This document shows, one piece after another, positions 12,769-34,900 of a DNA stretch of 64,000 bases. The DNA comes from Amoebophrya sp. A120. Its lineage: Eukaryota > Sar > Dinophyceae > Syndiniales > Amoebophryaceae. The first letter of the stretch is position 1; each line of letters opens with the position of its first letter. The position numbers and the translations under genes were made by a program. The DNA is taken from assembly GCA_905178155.1 (NCBI GenBank), contig CAJINV010000002.1, forward strand, positions 5,389,709-5,453,708, read 5' to 3'. The notes beneath the pieces are model-generated. The model made no database searches and was not told the DNA's origin. It saw only the letters and a list, made by a program, of their open reading frames with translations.

Positions 12769-13806
12769 ATGCACCATCCCGATGATTCTTCAATTCTGTA
12801 TGAACAAATGGCACCGTGTGATGGAAGTAGAGTGAATGTTGAGAGCGAGTGCGAAATCCGCTATCAGTTGTTTGCTGGTCTGAGTCTATTGCCCCTCGGG
12901 GTGTTTCTGTTTCTGTTTATTCATTGGTTCATTGATCAAAGATCTGCAGAAAAGCAAGTACGCACCATGGGCTGCAAGAAACAAGGTCCAGTGCCGTCTC
13001 TTCGGCTTGTCTACAACGGTGCTTTGAGGTCGACAGATAGGAAGAGGAGCACCTGCTCCACGCGGCCGCATTCTCCTGTCATCTCGTTGATTTCTCAACT
13101 TTTGCTTGCCATCACGTGGTGCAGCCACTTTGTTGCCCACAACACTACTTTCGCCCTGACGGTCCGCCACAAGAAAATAAAGGTATCGAAAAGGATGCTC
13201 CCCGTGCAGGGCGACCAGGTGAAGCACGGGATCTTGAACCAAAACTCCGGCACGGTGGAGTCCTCGCAAAGCTTCTACAAGGACGGCGAAGAAAGGGTGA
13301 CGGTACGTACGCGCGACATCGGCGGCCACGTGAAATACGATCAAGTGCCCGTCAAAGATTTGCGTGTGACGCAATGCAGCTCGACGTCCTCTTCTGGCAG
13401 TAGCAAACCGCGGTCCATCCCGTCCGGCACAAAAGTGAAGATCAGTGGGTGGTTCGGGGGACGCGAGGGCACGATCAGCGGAAGTGGCGAGCCATTTTAC
13501 CGGGACGGGCGATACGTGGTATCGGTGCGCAGTGTGGATGGGTGGTAGGGAAAGGAAGAAAACCGCCGGTCATTTCAAGATTCTGCCTGGTCAATCTTTG
13601 CATTTTTTTTGCAATTTTAGGTGGCTCGTCATCTGTAATCGCACGACCATCAAACTTTTCTCTACGTAATTGCAGTATGACCGATGTGCAGGTACAGATC
13701 GTGATCGTGCGGTGTGTTTGTGTCCGGTGGAGGTTTTCTTCAATTTCATATTGTGGGACACGTCGGCTACGATAATGTACCAGTGGAAAACTTGCGGAGA
13801 GCATGA
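12769..13806 (+). CDS. Membrane protein with two SH3/KOW-like repeats
   Basis: Two exons, about 12769-13545 and about 13755-13806. The in-frame GTG at 12766 precedes the ATG at 12769, which I take as the start. Two hydrophobic segments are visible, near residues 32-52 (LLPLGVFLFLFIHW) and 105-122. The C-terminal part holds two homologous beta-rich repeats, each with a VKxxxxxxxxGTI/GTV core, a FYxDG turn, VSVR/VTVR, a GHVxYDxVPVxxL end. The second repeat is cut by an intron after SVDG. Its end was found downstream as GHVGYDNVPVENLRRA and a stop (13756-13806), matching the first repeat residue for residue in spacing. Small SH3-like modules ending in an NL motif are common in dinoflagellate proteins. 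The function is unknown; anchorage to a membrane is inferred. Confidence 0.6.
13546..13754 (+). repeat. Non-GT-AG intron with terminal inverted repeat
   Basis: The intron interrupts the second SH3-like repeat. No GT-AG pair restores the frame seen in the first repeat. The ends pair imperfectly: GAAAGGAAGAAAACC near the left edge against GGTTTTCTTCAATTTC near the right edge. Only GTG is shared at the borders, so target duplication is not clear. Exact edges are uncertain by about 3 nt. Confidence 0.5.
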
Positions 13807-14557
13807 TCGTGATCAGAAGCATAATTTACCTTCGGTTTGAATCGTCTGCGAAACTCTATGAAAAACATAACATTAACGTCATAAATTTATACTTGTCGTA
13901 CGCGAGTGTGAAAGTCCTACCGTGTCTGAGAAAAAGAAAAAACCCTGAAACACACATCTTTGACTGTCGAACAATACCGAAGTCACTAAGCGGCACACGC
14001 AATCACGGGGATGCACGCCAGTCTGCGAGTCCATGGGAGGTCGGCTCTGTGCATGGAGATGGCGCCACCCATCTGCGACGTCGTTCTACTTCCGCAACAT
14101 TACTTGTTGAGGTGAAGCGGGTTGCAGTGGCATAGTAACGACTTGTCGTCATCTACTTACTTTCGGCAGAAGGAGCAATGTACTGCTGTGTCGTGCTGCT
14201 GACCAACATTTTCTTATAAACGGAAATCACTCGCACTCCACACTGTGAAAAGCGCGCCATCCTCAGTCGTCGCAGAGGGAAGCGAGGAAATGCAATGCGT
14301 TTGTAAGAGCACCTGTTCTCGACGCCCCTGCGCGACCTTTATTTCAGTCCATCCGAGCGAGGAAAGAACAAGGCTGATCACGATACCAAAGAAAGATCAT
14401 GAAGAGGAAGAGCTTACAAGATCTATAAATTCTGTCGGCGCTTTCGTGGTAGAAAGAAAAACGCAACCCATCAATAAATAGAAAGTGCGTGTCGATCAAA
14501 TTGTACAAGCTGTCGCCCCGGAATGTCATTTTTCAGTGGTTGCATCGCTAGTGAAGA
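13807..14557. other. Intergenic region
   Basis: 750 bases. Open frames at 13803-14135 and 14245-14481 are short and featureless. I see no motif, repeat or RNA gene. Confidence 0.45.
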
Positions 14558-17143
14558 ATGACGTATTTTCCCCTCCTGCCTCCAAGCAGAAACAAGCTAC
14601 TACCTACATTCGCCGTGGTATTTTCGCGACTCGGGCACATACTGGTGTCCTCGCTTGCGACTTCCCCATTAAGCGATAAAGACAGCTCGTCTACTCCTAG
14701 GGGTGTCGGCAAAAGCAGCACAGCGGGAATCGACACTAGTGTGACATCATTTCACAGCCCCACCAAGGGGACCTTTTCCCCTGCTTCGTTCGTAGAGCAA
14801 GCTAGTGAAGACGAGGAACAGGCCCGTCCCGGTAGACGAGTACCGACAGCAAGGCTTGCTATGGGGGAAGGAGACCTCCTGCAGCAGCAGCAACAGGGGA
14901 AGGAACGACAGCAGCAGATGGAGCCCCCTTCTGTTTCATCGCCGCCAGCAACCTCCGCAGTCGCCAACATGGTCTTGCTCGGAGTAGACGAGGACTATGA
15001 CTACGACTACTACCAGCACTACCCGAAACAGTACACTGCGAGAAAGCTCAAAAGCAGTTCGGACTCCAGTAAAACGCCGCTAATCGACCGCATTGACGGT
15101 GACATCGACGGGAAAGCTGAGTGGAATGACGATAGTACCCCTTGGTCGGACCCCTTCGGCGATATCACGGGCGTCAACGATTTAAACGACAACGACAAAG
15201 CGCCGCCGGCGGACTGCGAAACACGCGTGAAACTTCTCTACGATGCAAAGTACCTCTACGTGGCCGCGAAGCTGAAATACGGTAGGGACAACTACAGCAG
15301 TCATTTCCACGCATCTTACACAACCAAAAACGACCCGATCTACCAGCAGGACTCGGATTTTGAGGTGTTCGTCGACGTGTTTGGGGCGAACCAGAACTAC
15401 AAGGAATTGGAACTCAACGCGCTGAATACCGTCTGGAATCTAATGCTGAACAGGCCCTACAGTGAGAACGGCGAGGAGTTCTCGGGCCGCGTCACTGATC
15501 CGCGGGAGAATGAAAACGATCCGAGGTACTGGGGGGTGAAAGATCAGAAAACCGCGGTGAAGATAGTCAGGGGCGAGGTGAACGTATGGGAGGAGGGAAC
15601 AACGCACTGAGCCTGAGTCACTTGGGCTCTACTACTTTCGGCGGTGAATGTGTTTCTGTTTTTCGTCAGAAATGTAAATGTAATCGAAAATGTCGATGAT
15701 GTCATGAACATGATCTACAACATAGGAAGATGGGGCTGTCTGTATGCATGCCGCTGCGCCCCAACGTCGCTTCGTAACAGTAACAGTGAAAGGCGCAACG
15801 ATTTTTTCGTCCGATACAACCAACGGAACAAGGACGGGGCGGAATGGCACGTTGAGCTCGCGCTGTCATGGTCCGATTTGTTATCACGGACGGGCGAAGA
15901 AGATGTGGATGCTGCGAAGAAAGGCTCCGCTGCACCTGGAAGTACCAATGCAACGTCTTCTGGGCGAGCAGCGCCACAGGGAGATATGGAGGTGCTGAAT
16001 CCGCGCGAAGGTCATCAATCACTACCGCTGCCGAACCACATCCGCATCAACTTCTCTCGCGTTGAAGACAAGGGAGACAAAAATTGGGTTTGGAGCCCGC
16101 AGATTGCGTGGAATATGCATTGCTAATGAGGGTGAAGTAGATGTCGCTGTCCGTCGAAGGTTCACCTGGGGAAAATAAAAATTTTGTTTCAAAGTCAAAG
16201 TCTTCTGTCTCTGTGTTTTTTCACCAACAGCAGCTGAAGTAGCAGCTGAAGCGTCAGCCTGGCTCTGGTCGCGGCTCAGCCTGTGCATTTGTATTTTCCC
16301 TGATTCAACTACCGCCGTCAACGCGACGGTCTGCATTCTTCACACTCGTGAATACAGAACGCAAAGGAGCAGAAGTTTGAGGGCATGATCAACATGCACC
16401 TCCCCGACGCTTGGGGATACCTCTGGCTGGAAAATGACGCAGTCGAGGGAGATGACGGTGTTGACGTTGAGAAGCACGAACATAGTACAACTCTCGCGAA
16501 GGCTCAGGATGAAGAAAACACTTCATCAAAAGTAACAGCAACGCCCCTAATAACGCACAATCACCCGCGCTTGCTGAGCATTCCTAAACACGACCCGTTT
16601 TTTCCCGCCCGCTTGATCGCCATGCACTTGTTTTACGCCCAGAAAGCGTATTGGGAGCAAAACCAGGGATACGCCCCGGATCTGAAAACGCTGATAGAAA
16701 GCCACTTGACGCACCCGGATCCGAGGTTTCTGGGCCAGGGCGGGGAGCTGTCCGCCTCTACTTTTTCGGAGAAAAATGATGAAAATAAAGCGAAGTTTGA
16801 CATTCAGATCCGGTTGCTGGGTCGCGAGGACAAGTCAGGGGAAGATGACAAGCACAAGTCGGTAAATAACGACGTGGACAATTATGTGAACAACGACGAG
16901 AAGGAGAAGAACCCGCAAGGCAAATTCCTGATCACGGTGGTCGACAGAACGAAAACCTCACGGTCGGTTGCCGCAGCTATTGTGGCTGAGGGGACGAGTA
17001 GGAACTTGCTCGAAGAAGGAGATGAGCAGCGGGGTGAATATCAGGAAGGAAAACTATACAACAGCAGATTCCTCACCGTGACTGTAAACGAGGAACGCCT
17101 GGTGAGGACTGGTACAAGATTCCTGTCGTCTTCAAATTACTGA
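14558..17143 (+). CDS. CBM9-like (carbohydrate-binding family 9 type) protein
   Basis: Three exons, 14558-15583, 15833-16103 and 16374-17143, total 2067 nt and 688 aa. After a hydrophobic N-terminal stretch (residues about 15-35, possible signal peptide or anchor) and a low-complexity linker, a beta-sandwich resembling family 9 carbohydrate-binding modules starts near residue 185. Visible family landmarks, in order: WSDPFGDITG, LLYDAKYLYVAAKL, DSDFEVFVDVFG, NALNTVWNLML, EWHVELALSW, IRINFSRVE, NWVWSPQ, and NMHLPDAWGYLWL after the second intron. Similar single-domain proteins are widespread in bacteria, where they are usually secreted. The C-terminal about 200 residues (FYAQKAYWEQNQGYAPDL and onward) match nothing I know and include an acidic Asn/Asp-rich insert. 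Intron 1 is GT-AG; intron 2 is not. Ligand and location are not shown by the sequence. Confidence 0.72.
16104..16373 (+). repeat. Non-GT-AG intron with worn TIR and GCAGA duplication
   Basis: This 270-nt intron is flanked by GCAGA (16099-16103 and 16369-16373). One copy joins WSPQ to KFEGMINMH in frame, as expected for the domain. Inverted blocks TTGCGT, GTGAAG and CCGTCG occur in the same order from both ends, suggesting a decayed TIR. It resembles the introners in size and behaviour but belongs to none of the other families here. Confidence 0.6.
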
Positions 17144-19149
17144 CACTGCGGTAGTTGTGCCGAAGTCATCCCGAAAAAATGAAGTACCCACGAAGTATTC
17201 TAGCGAATGTTCCTTTTGTGATTCTCGATTTCATGATGCGCAGTACAAACAAAATCCATCGCTATAGATGAAGAGAATCTTCATCGAGTCTCTATGTATG
17301 GATTTCACGAGGATGACCTCCTCTCTGGCATTAGGTTTCTGCATTCAGGTCGGCTGTTGTTTGGGTTATTTGATGCCAGTTTGTGGGAGAAAATTTTGAA
17401 TTTAAAGCCGACTAGTTTACATTTTTACAACTTCGAAATATATAAGAATGGAAACCGACGTCGCGAGCCTTGCGGTCATGGTCATGCCAATACCCTCGAA
17501 GTTGGAGAACAAATTTCTCTCATTGCAATCTTTGACGACGATGAATCGTGGCGATGTTCCGAGACCAGGAGATCTGTAGGTCGTCGTGACTCCCGGATCA
17601 TGTGATCCATAGAAATCTATTGTGGGGTCGACTACCTTGTGAAGCTGGACCACAAGAAAGATAATCCACACGAGACCAATCGCAACCACTTTTATTTGAT
17701 TCTCGCATTTCTAGGCGAAATCGAGTTGCAATGTATGGACCTTTCGCGCGATCAACACATAGAGCAGGAAACAAACGAACAAAGTGAAAATATGTTGCAT
17801 CCTTGAATTTGTTGTGTGTTAGCCAAGACTAAGCAAGAACCAGAAGAACTTTAGAAGTCCTCGTAATTTTTATTTTATTGACAACACTACTTGTAGTCAA
17901 AAAATTTGCGGTTGTGTCGATTAGATCACAGCCCCATGATTCTCAAATCGTTGGGAGTATAAACAATATATACGTAAAGAAAGAACATTATCCTGGCTGC
18001 ACTGGCAGCCGACCTCACGCGCACCAACAGAAGTGCGGAACTCGCCGGCCTTTGTAGTGTCTACTCACCATCAGAAGTGCGAACTACGAGGGCCGGGGCG
18101 CGCCACCTAAAGATAAAGCTCTAAAAAAAATTTGAAGTGGGAACGTAGAATGTACATGCAGATTACGAACAAGAAGGAGGAGATACATAGAAACTACCTG
18201 CTCGTTTCTCGCAAAAGTCTGTGCTACTCGTGGTCATTGGTTCAAAAAAGTGATCATAGATGATGTTGTAAGGAAATTCAAATTTAGGACGCTGTGTACT
18301 GAAAGATAAAGATCACCAATCAGAAGGTTTGAATGTTGCTCCGTTCCCCAGACCTCGACCTTTGTCCCGTCCAACATGGATCGTCTCGCATGTCATTGGC
18401 TTTTTTTGCAGGCGGACAAGGGCCGAAGACGCCCCAAGCACACATGTCGACGAAATCAAAATGCCTATGCTTTAATTGCGTGCTATCCTTCGCTCATTTG
18501 TTCAGCGTGATGATGATCATGTGAAGAATAAATCCGCTCTGATAACTCAGACAGAAGATCCTTTTTCATTTTAAGGTTAGAGAAGAAGCATGTTGTAGTA
18601 GATCGTGATCAGAATTGTAATTTATACAATTGTAGTTGATTTTCGGAATCAGCACATGCCAGTTTTTCAATTAGCGACCCGCGCTTTAGTGAGATATCCA
18701 GCTTCCGATCTTCACCGAGAATTCACCGAATGGACATGCAGAGCAAAGCGGAAAGATGCTGATGTTCTGGTTTGAATTGAGTTCTAGTTATCAATTTTGG
18801 TCCGAGGCAGTAGCGAGGTTTACAAATTTCCAAGAAATTATTTTTGCTTAGTGTAGAAGTACCGCATTTGCCTTGGCGGCCGTAAGAAAACTACGTACAC
18901 TCCGCATATTTATAGCATTCATTAGACTTCGCCTTTTTCATCTTTGTCCCCACTCTGAATCATTTTGATATTCGCGCAAGTACATCCATGACGCCTCGTG
19001 TCGTGGAGGTGAACGTAGAATTTCCTCCAAGCCGACACCAAAACCGCCAGAACCGGGGCAAACAAGTTTTGATTCAAAGAGGGAAGTTGACAAGTTCGTG
19101 ACCAGCGACGTCATCAAAATATAGTAATCTCCCGGCGACCACCAGCAGC
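17144..19149. other. Intergenic region before PRPF8
   Basis: 2 kb with no supported gene. The + frame at 17294-17605 (103 codons) has no family features. The only structured element is the pair of hairpins at 17995-18100, listed separately. The last about 200 bases are GC-richer and should hold the PRPF8 promoter and leader; no core element is recognisable. Confidence 0.5.
17995..18100. other. Structured element: two hairpins
   Basis: The first hairpin is a perfect 6-bp stem (GGCTGC, loop ACTG, GCAGCC; 17995-18010). The second pairs CGCCGGCCTTTGTAG (18043-18057) with CTACGAGGGCCGGGGCG (18084-18100), allowing G-U pairs and a two-base bulge. CAGAAGTGCG occurs twice around it. The block is much GC-richer than its surroundings. 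It could be a small RNA or a regulatory structure; no known RNA family is recognised. Confidence 0.4.
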
Positions 19150-29423
<10,274 letters not shown>

Positions 29424-31350
29424 AAGAGAGTGGGCGACGTGATACAGATAGATCGGGAAGAAATTGGTGAAGAGGGAGGTGCAAATCGAAATTGTTGAAA
29501 ATGTACACTTAGTTTCATCCTCAAAGGGAATACAGCTGTATTTATGGGAACAAATATGCAAAAACTTGTATCACCGAAAATATCAAGTATAAGAAGAAAA
29601 AGATTGATGCTGCTGGGTTCTTGAGCAGGAAAGAAGTAAAGAACTTTTCTTTTCATCTTGCGTCAACTGCGTCAGCTGGATCCAGTGCTAGCCTTCGTGT
29701 AGTAGAGACGAGAGTGACTGATCTACTACATCAAGCGCGTAGCAAACGGCTTTACACATTTCCTCAGAGCCTCAAGTAGTATATGTACTTATGTAGAGAC
29801 AGTATTTTCATGTTGTTCGTAGCTCTAATCTACAGCGTTGCTATGCAGACAGACTCGTGGTTTCAGTCCTGTCTGCATGAGTCCGCAGCACGCGGACTCG
29901 AAAAATCTACAACCAGGATCAACGAGAACTACAAGCTTCGGCGACGTATCGCTGGGCAAAGAAGCAAGTCGTTGGATGATTGCAGTAAGCTCCGGAGGTA
30001 ATTCGAAGAAACCTTTTAACGAAGTTGTAGGGAGGAGTTGTAGGGAGGAGTAACGAACAGAGGAAAAGAAAGTTTCCAGTCTCAAAACGAGCTTTAACAT
30101 TGCCGCAAATTTCATACTGAATACTTTGATTCGCTGAAAGAAAAAAAAGTGTTGAAGCCCAGTTACGCTGACGCTACTCTTCAGGAGGATGACTCCTGCA
30201 GTGAAGGCCTTCGTTTTGTTTCATGTTGGCGAAGGTGTCTATCTTGTCTTCATGTCCTCGACATTGTGTTCCTCTTCGTCTTTGTCTACTTGGGGCGCCA
30301 GAATGAGAACAATCGAAAGTCCGCTTCAGAAATAGGCCATGAGTCGCGGTCAATGATTGATGTTGCATGTTGTGCGCCGTGCTATGCATGATAGACCCAG
30401 ACACGGAAGCAGCAGCTCGCTGCAGCAGCTAGTACGAAATAAAACAACTAAAAGTACAAGGCTGAGCAGGCTCTGGCTCAGACGGAATACCAACATAGTT
30501 GCTGCTATAATGCAGGGAAGTGAAAAAAGAAACCGGAATGAAAGCAAGATGAATCGGATACACATATTATACCATCGAAACGTCGGTCGTTTTTTTTGCT
30601 GATGAGTGATCATGATCTTTTTCGCGGAAAAAAAGTGAAAATGAATTCGAAGGAAAATAATGTCTCATCGATCCCGAACTACAAGACTCAGCAATTTCCA
30701 CTTTGTGCGATAGTTTTATGGTAGAAGACGCAAAAAGGAGTGATGTGTGAGCGCAAAAAGGAAACGGAAAGAAAAATACGATGAAAAATCGATCACTAGT
30801 TCTTCACGACAACAGATGCAGCTCGGTTCACATCAATCAGCTATGATTTATTTGAATTGCGATCCGAATTTCTTCATAAAAACAGGACTCACTTTGAACT
30901 CCACCCAAAAAAAACGCACGTGATTTCGATCAAGAATTTCGCTCGCAAAAATACAATACTCAAGAACCCCGCATCGATCTTCATATCTATTTCTATTTGT
31001 ATTTCACCGCATGACCTCTGCTCATATTTTTTTTCTTTCCCCTACATCATGATCAACATTTTCGCTCTCGTAAATTGGGCAAAAACACGAAACATTGGAA
31101 TAATAAAACAAAAACACCACCAGCGAGACAACAGGATTTAGACAATTTTCTACTCGCCGACTATAACAATTCTAGATCGAAACTAAGAGTTTCTGTATGA
31201 TCGTTGCGAAAAAGCTTTCGGATAGATTCTACGGAGCAGGTGCAATTGTTATAGGCTGTAGTTGTTGAAAATTTACTATCTTCTGACTTCGAGAAAGTAG
31301 GAACAAGAAAAGAGCACGTATTCGCATCTATAGTTTTCTTGTAATATTAT
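29424..31350. other. Gap between PRPF8 and the retrotransposon
   Basis: 1.9 kb without a supported gene. Short frames (for example 29783-30001 and 30149-30391) lack family features. A perfect tandem duplication of about 14 bp (GTTGTAGGGAGGA repeated) lies at about 30024-30050. The sequence just before 31351 holds the target site TTAT of the LTR element. Confidence 0.5.
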
Positions 31351-31822
31351 TGTCGATATGACATTCTGAAGGTCATGTTCGATTTAGTGTCGGTTGGATT
31401 GACTTTGTTTGATTGAGAGAAAGAGAGGGGAAGAAAAGTCATCGGGCGTTTGTTTATGTTAAAGTTTTTACCACAATTGTCTTGAGGGAGAAACTGTTTC
31501 TTTGAACACAACTCTTGATGTTTTCTTTGCTTCAAATTCACGAGAGTCACAACAAGTTTTGTTTGGGTTTCATGAATGAACAAAAATGCTTCATGCCAAA
31601 ATCTCACACATGAAATGAACCCGTGAAAAACACATCCGCGATAGACGCCACTATCGTAAACCTTTTGTTTGTTGTCGTTTCGAACGAGCAAGACAAATCA
31701 AAACCAAAATAAAAACACACTCAAAATTCAACACAATTCTGATGCCTTCTGCCGACGCTGTTCTCAATCCAACCGACGCTGAATAAGAGATCACCTTCAG
31801 GATCCCACTACTCTAAAAGTCA
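31351..31822 (+). repeat. 5' long terminal repeat
   Basis: It begins TGTCGATATG and ends AAAAGTCA, the TG..CA ends typical of LTRs. It reads as identical to the 3' copy over all 472 bases by eye. It should contain the element's promoter; no TATA-like box is obvious. The antisense open frame inside it is repeated in the 3' LTR simply because the LTR is duplicated. Confidence 0.95.
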
Positions 31823-31823
31823 G

Positions 31824-31833
31824 TGGTAGCGGA
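31824..31833 (+). promoter_or_regulatory. Candidate primer-binding site
   Basis: TGGTAGCGGA lies two bases after the 5' LTR. Its complement ends in the CCA of a tRNA 3' end, as expected for minus-strand priming. The donor tRNA was not identified. Confidence 0.5.
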
Positions 31834-31920
31834 CTCGAAGGTTAGCGATAACACGCTTCGATTCCGTCGCAGCTTTGATACGAGCCCAATCTGCTAAGCT
31901 ACTAGAACGGCGACGTCGAG

Positions 31921-34900
31921 ATGGCCTCGAACACCATCACTCCGTCGGACGCGAGCATGCGGAGTGCAGGAATAAACGGTCCACCGGGAATAGATGTGGC
32001 GGCTGCTAGTGAACAGTCAGCTACCGTGAACAACTCTCCAGGAGATGACGTTCCCCTCCATGGACGAGTTCCCCCATTTCCTCCTCCGGCTCTTCCGCAG
32101 TTACTGCCACCAATGGCAAGGAATGGCCCGCTCGAGAACGGGAATCTGGGGCTGCAAGTTGTTCCGGCCCAACCGAAGGCAGGACCACTCGTTCCGCTCG
32201 GAGGAAACTTGAACAACCAGCAGGTAGCGGTTATGAACCAGGAAACTGGAATGATTCCAGTGCAGCCACCGCCGGGGTTTGTGAACAACCAGAATCAGCT
32301 GATAACAGGGTCGACTCTGTCAACTACAGCTAGTCCTGCTCCACTGGGATCCGCGGGAAATCCCATCAACGTCGACCAAGGGATTCCAGGTCATGGCAAG
32401 CCCTCCATCTACGACCAGATGATCGGCCAACACGCTGTGGATACTCGTGAGGAACTGGTGCGCCGGACCACGATTCTGCGGAATCAGGAAAATCAGCTTG
32501 CTGAAGCCGCGCAGTTTCTGAATCAGGAAAATCAGCAACGACACGAGGAAGTCAAGAAGGTTGCTGATGCCGCGGTGTTTCTGAACTCGCAGAATCAGAA
32601 TCAGCAGGAACAGCTTGCTGCTCTCATGCAGTTAACCGAGCAACTCAAAAAGGAGAAAGAAGAGCAACAGAATCAGATTCGCTTTCTTGAAGAGCGCCGG
32701 CAAGCACAGGAGGGAACAATCCAGCAAGACGGCGTGATTCTGAATCAAAAGTTTGCAGCCACGGATGATCAGACTCAGAGAACGTTCCAGAACGTGAATC
32801 AGAAGTTCGCTGCAACTGAGGATCAAATTCGGAAGATGAAAGAGGAATTTCAGCTGCTCTCCCTCGGTGCTAGCAGTGTGCATGAGGTCGCAAGCAAACA
32901 GCACGACCACAACGCGCAGCGTGACAAGAAGATAGAGGAACTGGAAGCCGTGGTCTCCAAACTGCTGGAAGCACGGAACCGGGTTGAAAAGATCTCAAAT
33001 AGTCCAGTGAGCGCTCTGCGAAAGAACCTGGTACCAAGCGAGGTTCCGTTGCTGCAAACTCCGACACCGATACAGGAGTACAACATTGGATCTTCTGCCA
33101 GTTCCAGCATCAGCTCGCTGCATCTGGGTGCTCCACGAAAGGAAAGTAGTAATACGGAGAAGGACTACATCCACGTCTCGCCTGTGAAGGACGGCGGCTC
33201 AATCTACAGTGAGGATCCGGACCGGGACAAGCGCAGGAAGGCGCTGGAGTTGATCCACGAGTTCCAAAACCTGCTACCAACTGAGAGACGAGTTGACGCA
33301 GGCACCATCATGTGGGGACTCGGCATGCAGCCTGCTACCGAGGAAGGAAGAAAGACCATGATGCAGCAGACTCCGGTCTTCGGCAAGGAAGACTTCGGGA
33401 GAGTTGTACAGGAGACTCAAAGCAGAAGAAATTCTGTCAATCTCGCTGCGGAAAATTCCTTCGTGTCGCATGAGCAAAGAAGCGGAACGGGAACACCAGC
33501 AGTGTTCAATACCACAAACCTCAACCACGTCAGTGCTGCAATGCAACAAGGAGGAGCATCACGTGTCCATACGCTGCATGACAACTACCAGCAGCGGCTT
33601 CTGAATTATCAGAACGGAAACGGGACCATGCTGTTGCAAGCCCAGAACTACAACGGTGCAGCACCGTCAGCCACCAGCAATAACCCATATGTCCACAACT
33701 ACGGGTCTCAAGGATACCAAACTGGTGCCGTGGGTGGATCTGGATCTGGTGGAAATGGTGGAGGTTTCGGCGGGAACAACTCGGGACAACAGAATCAGCA
33801 GCCGATTCCGAATTCAAATAACCCGTTCAACAACAACGGGCAGAATAACCATCCAGGGGGCGGCGGTTTTGGAGGAAGCCCACCTGGTGGAGGCGGTGGT
33901 TACTGGGGTGGTAGTCCCCCGAACGGTGGAAGCCCACCAGGGTCGCCTGACAGTGGAGCGAGTTCCCCACCGATGGGTGGATACAATCAAGAACCACCCT
34001 TCATTCCGGGAAATCCGAGAGGACCACCAGGCGGCAGCCCACCAGGTGACGGTGGAAACGGTCGAGGATTTGGTGTTGAGCGTCGGAAGTTTCGCTTCAG
34101 TCTCATCCAGTTTGAGTCCGATTACTGCAAAGAACGCGGTATTGACCTGCGAACCACTGGTGCTCACCCACATCTCCTCCTGAAAGTGAAAGACCGCCTG
34201 CCAGAGGGAGGCATGCCCACTGTGGAAGAACATACTTCTCTTGCTGGCTTCTTCACTGCGCTCGAGAGCGAGCTGACCAAGTTCTGCTACGAAAAGGAAG
34301 GCGAACGCTACCTGTTTCCGCACAGCTACGAGTCGAAGTACGTGAAAGAGATGCTGTACAACATAAATCAGAAATCAGCAAAGGCGTCTCGATTCAATCA
34401 CTGTCTCGCGCAAGGACAAAAGGAGAAACTGCGGGCGACGGGGATTTTTGATCGTGATGATCCGACAACTCTCACTTTCAGCAATTTGGTCCAGGCATAC
34501 TACCTGCAGTATCCCAAAGCGTTCATCGTGAACCGGGACGAGACCAACAAGATTCACGACTTCAAGATGCTGAAGGGAGAAACCCCGAAACTCTGCTTGA
34601 CCAGGTATTTGGGGCTGGCTGAAAAAATCCGGATCAACATGTTCCCCAGGAACCACCTGGAGCGCAAGAACCTGTGGGAAGCCTTCCAGCACAAGGTGAA
34701 GGACCACTGGCCCCGCAGTGTGACCCGGGCTTTCATGTCGCACCACAGCTTCGCCTCTCCGGACGTCCCGTACTTCGAAAACCTGATGCGGTACTTGGAC
34801 TGGGAGGAAGGTCTTGATGGTTTTCAACCAGGGAAGTCGGACAAGGAAGAAACTGGTCTCTCTCCGGAGGTGATGGCCTTGAAAGAGCAGGTCGCAGCTC

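Noticed and set aside
31347-31691. Minus-strand ORF repeated at 43085-43474
   Set aside because: The identity of the two proteins comes from the duplicated LTR; there is no sign of coding.
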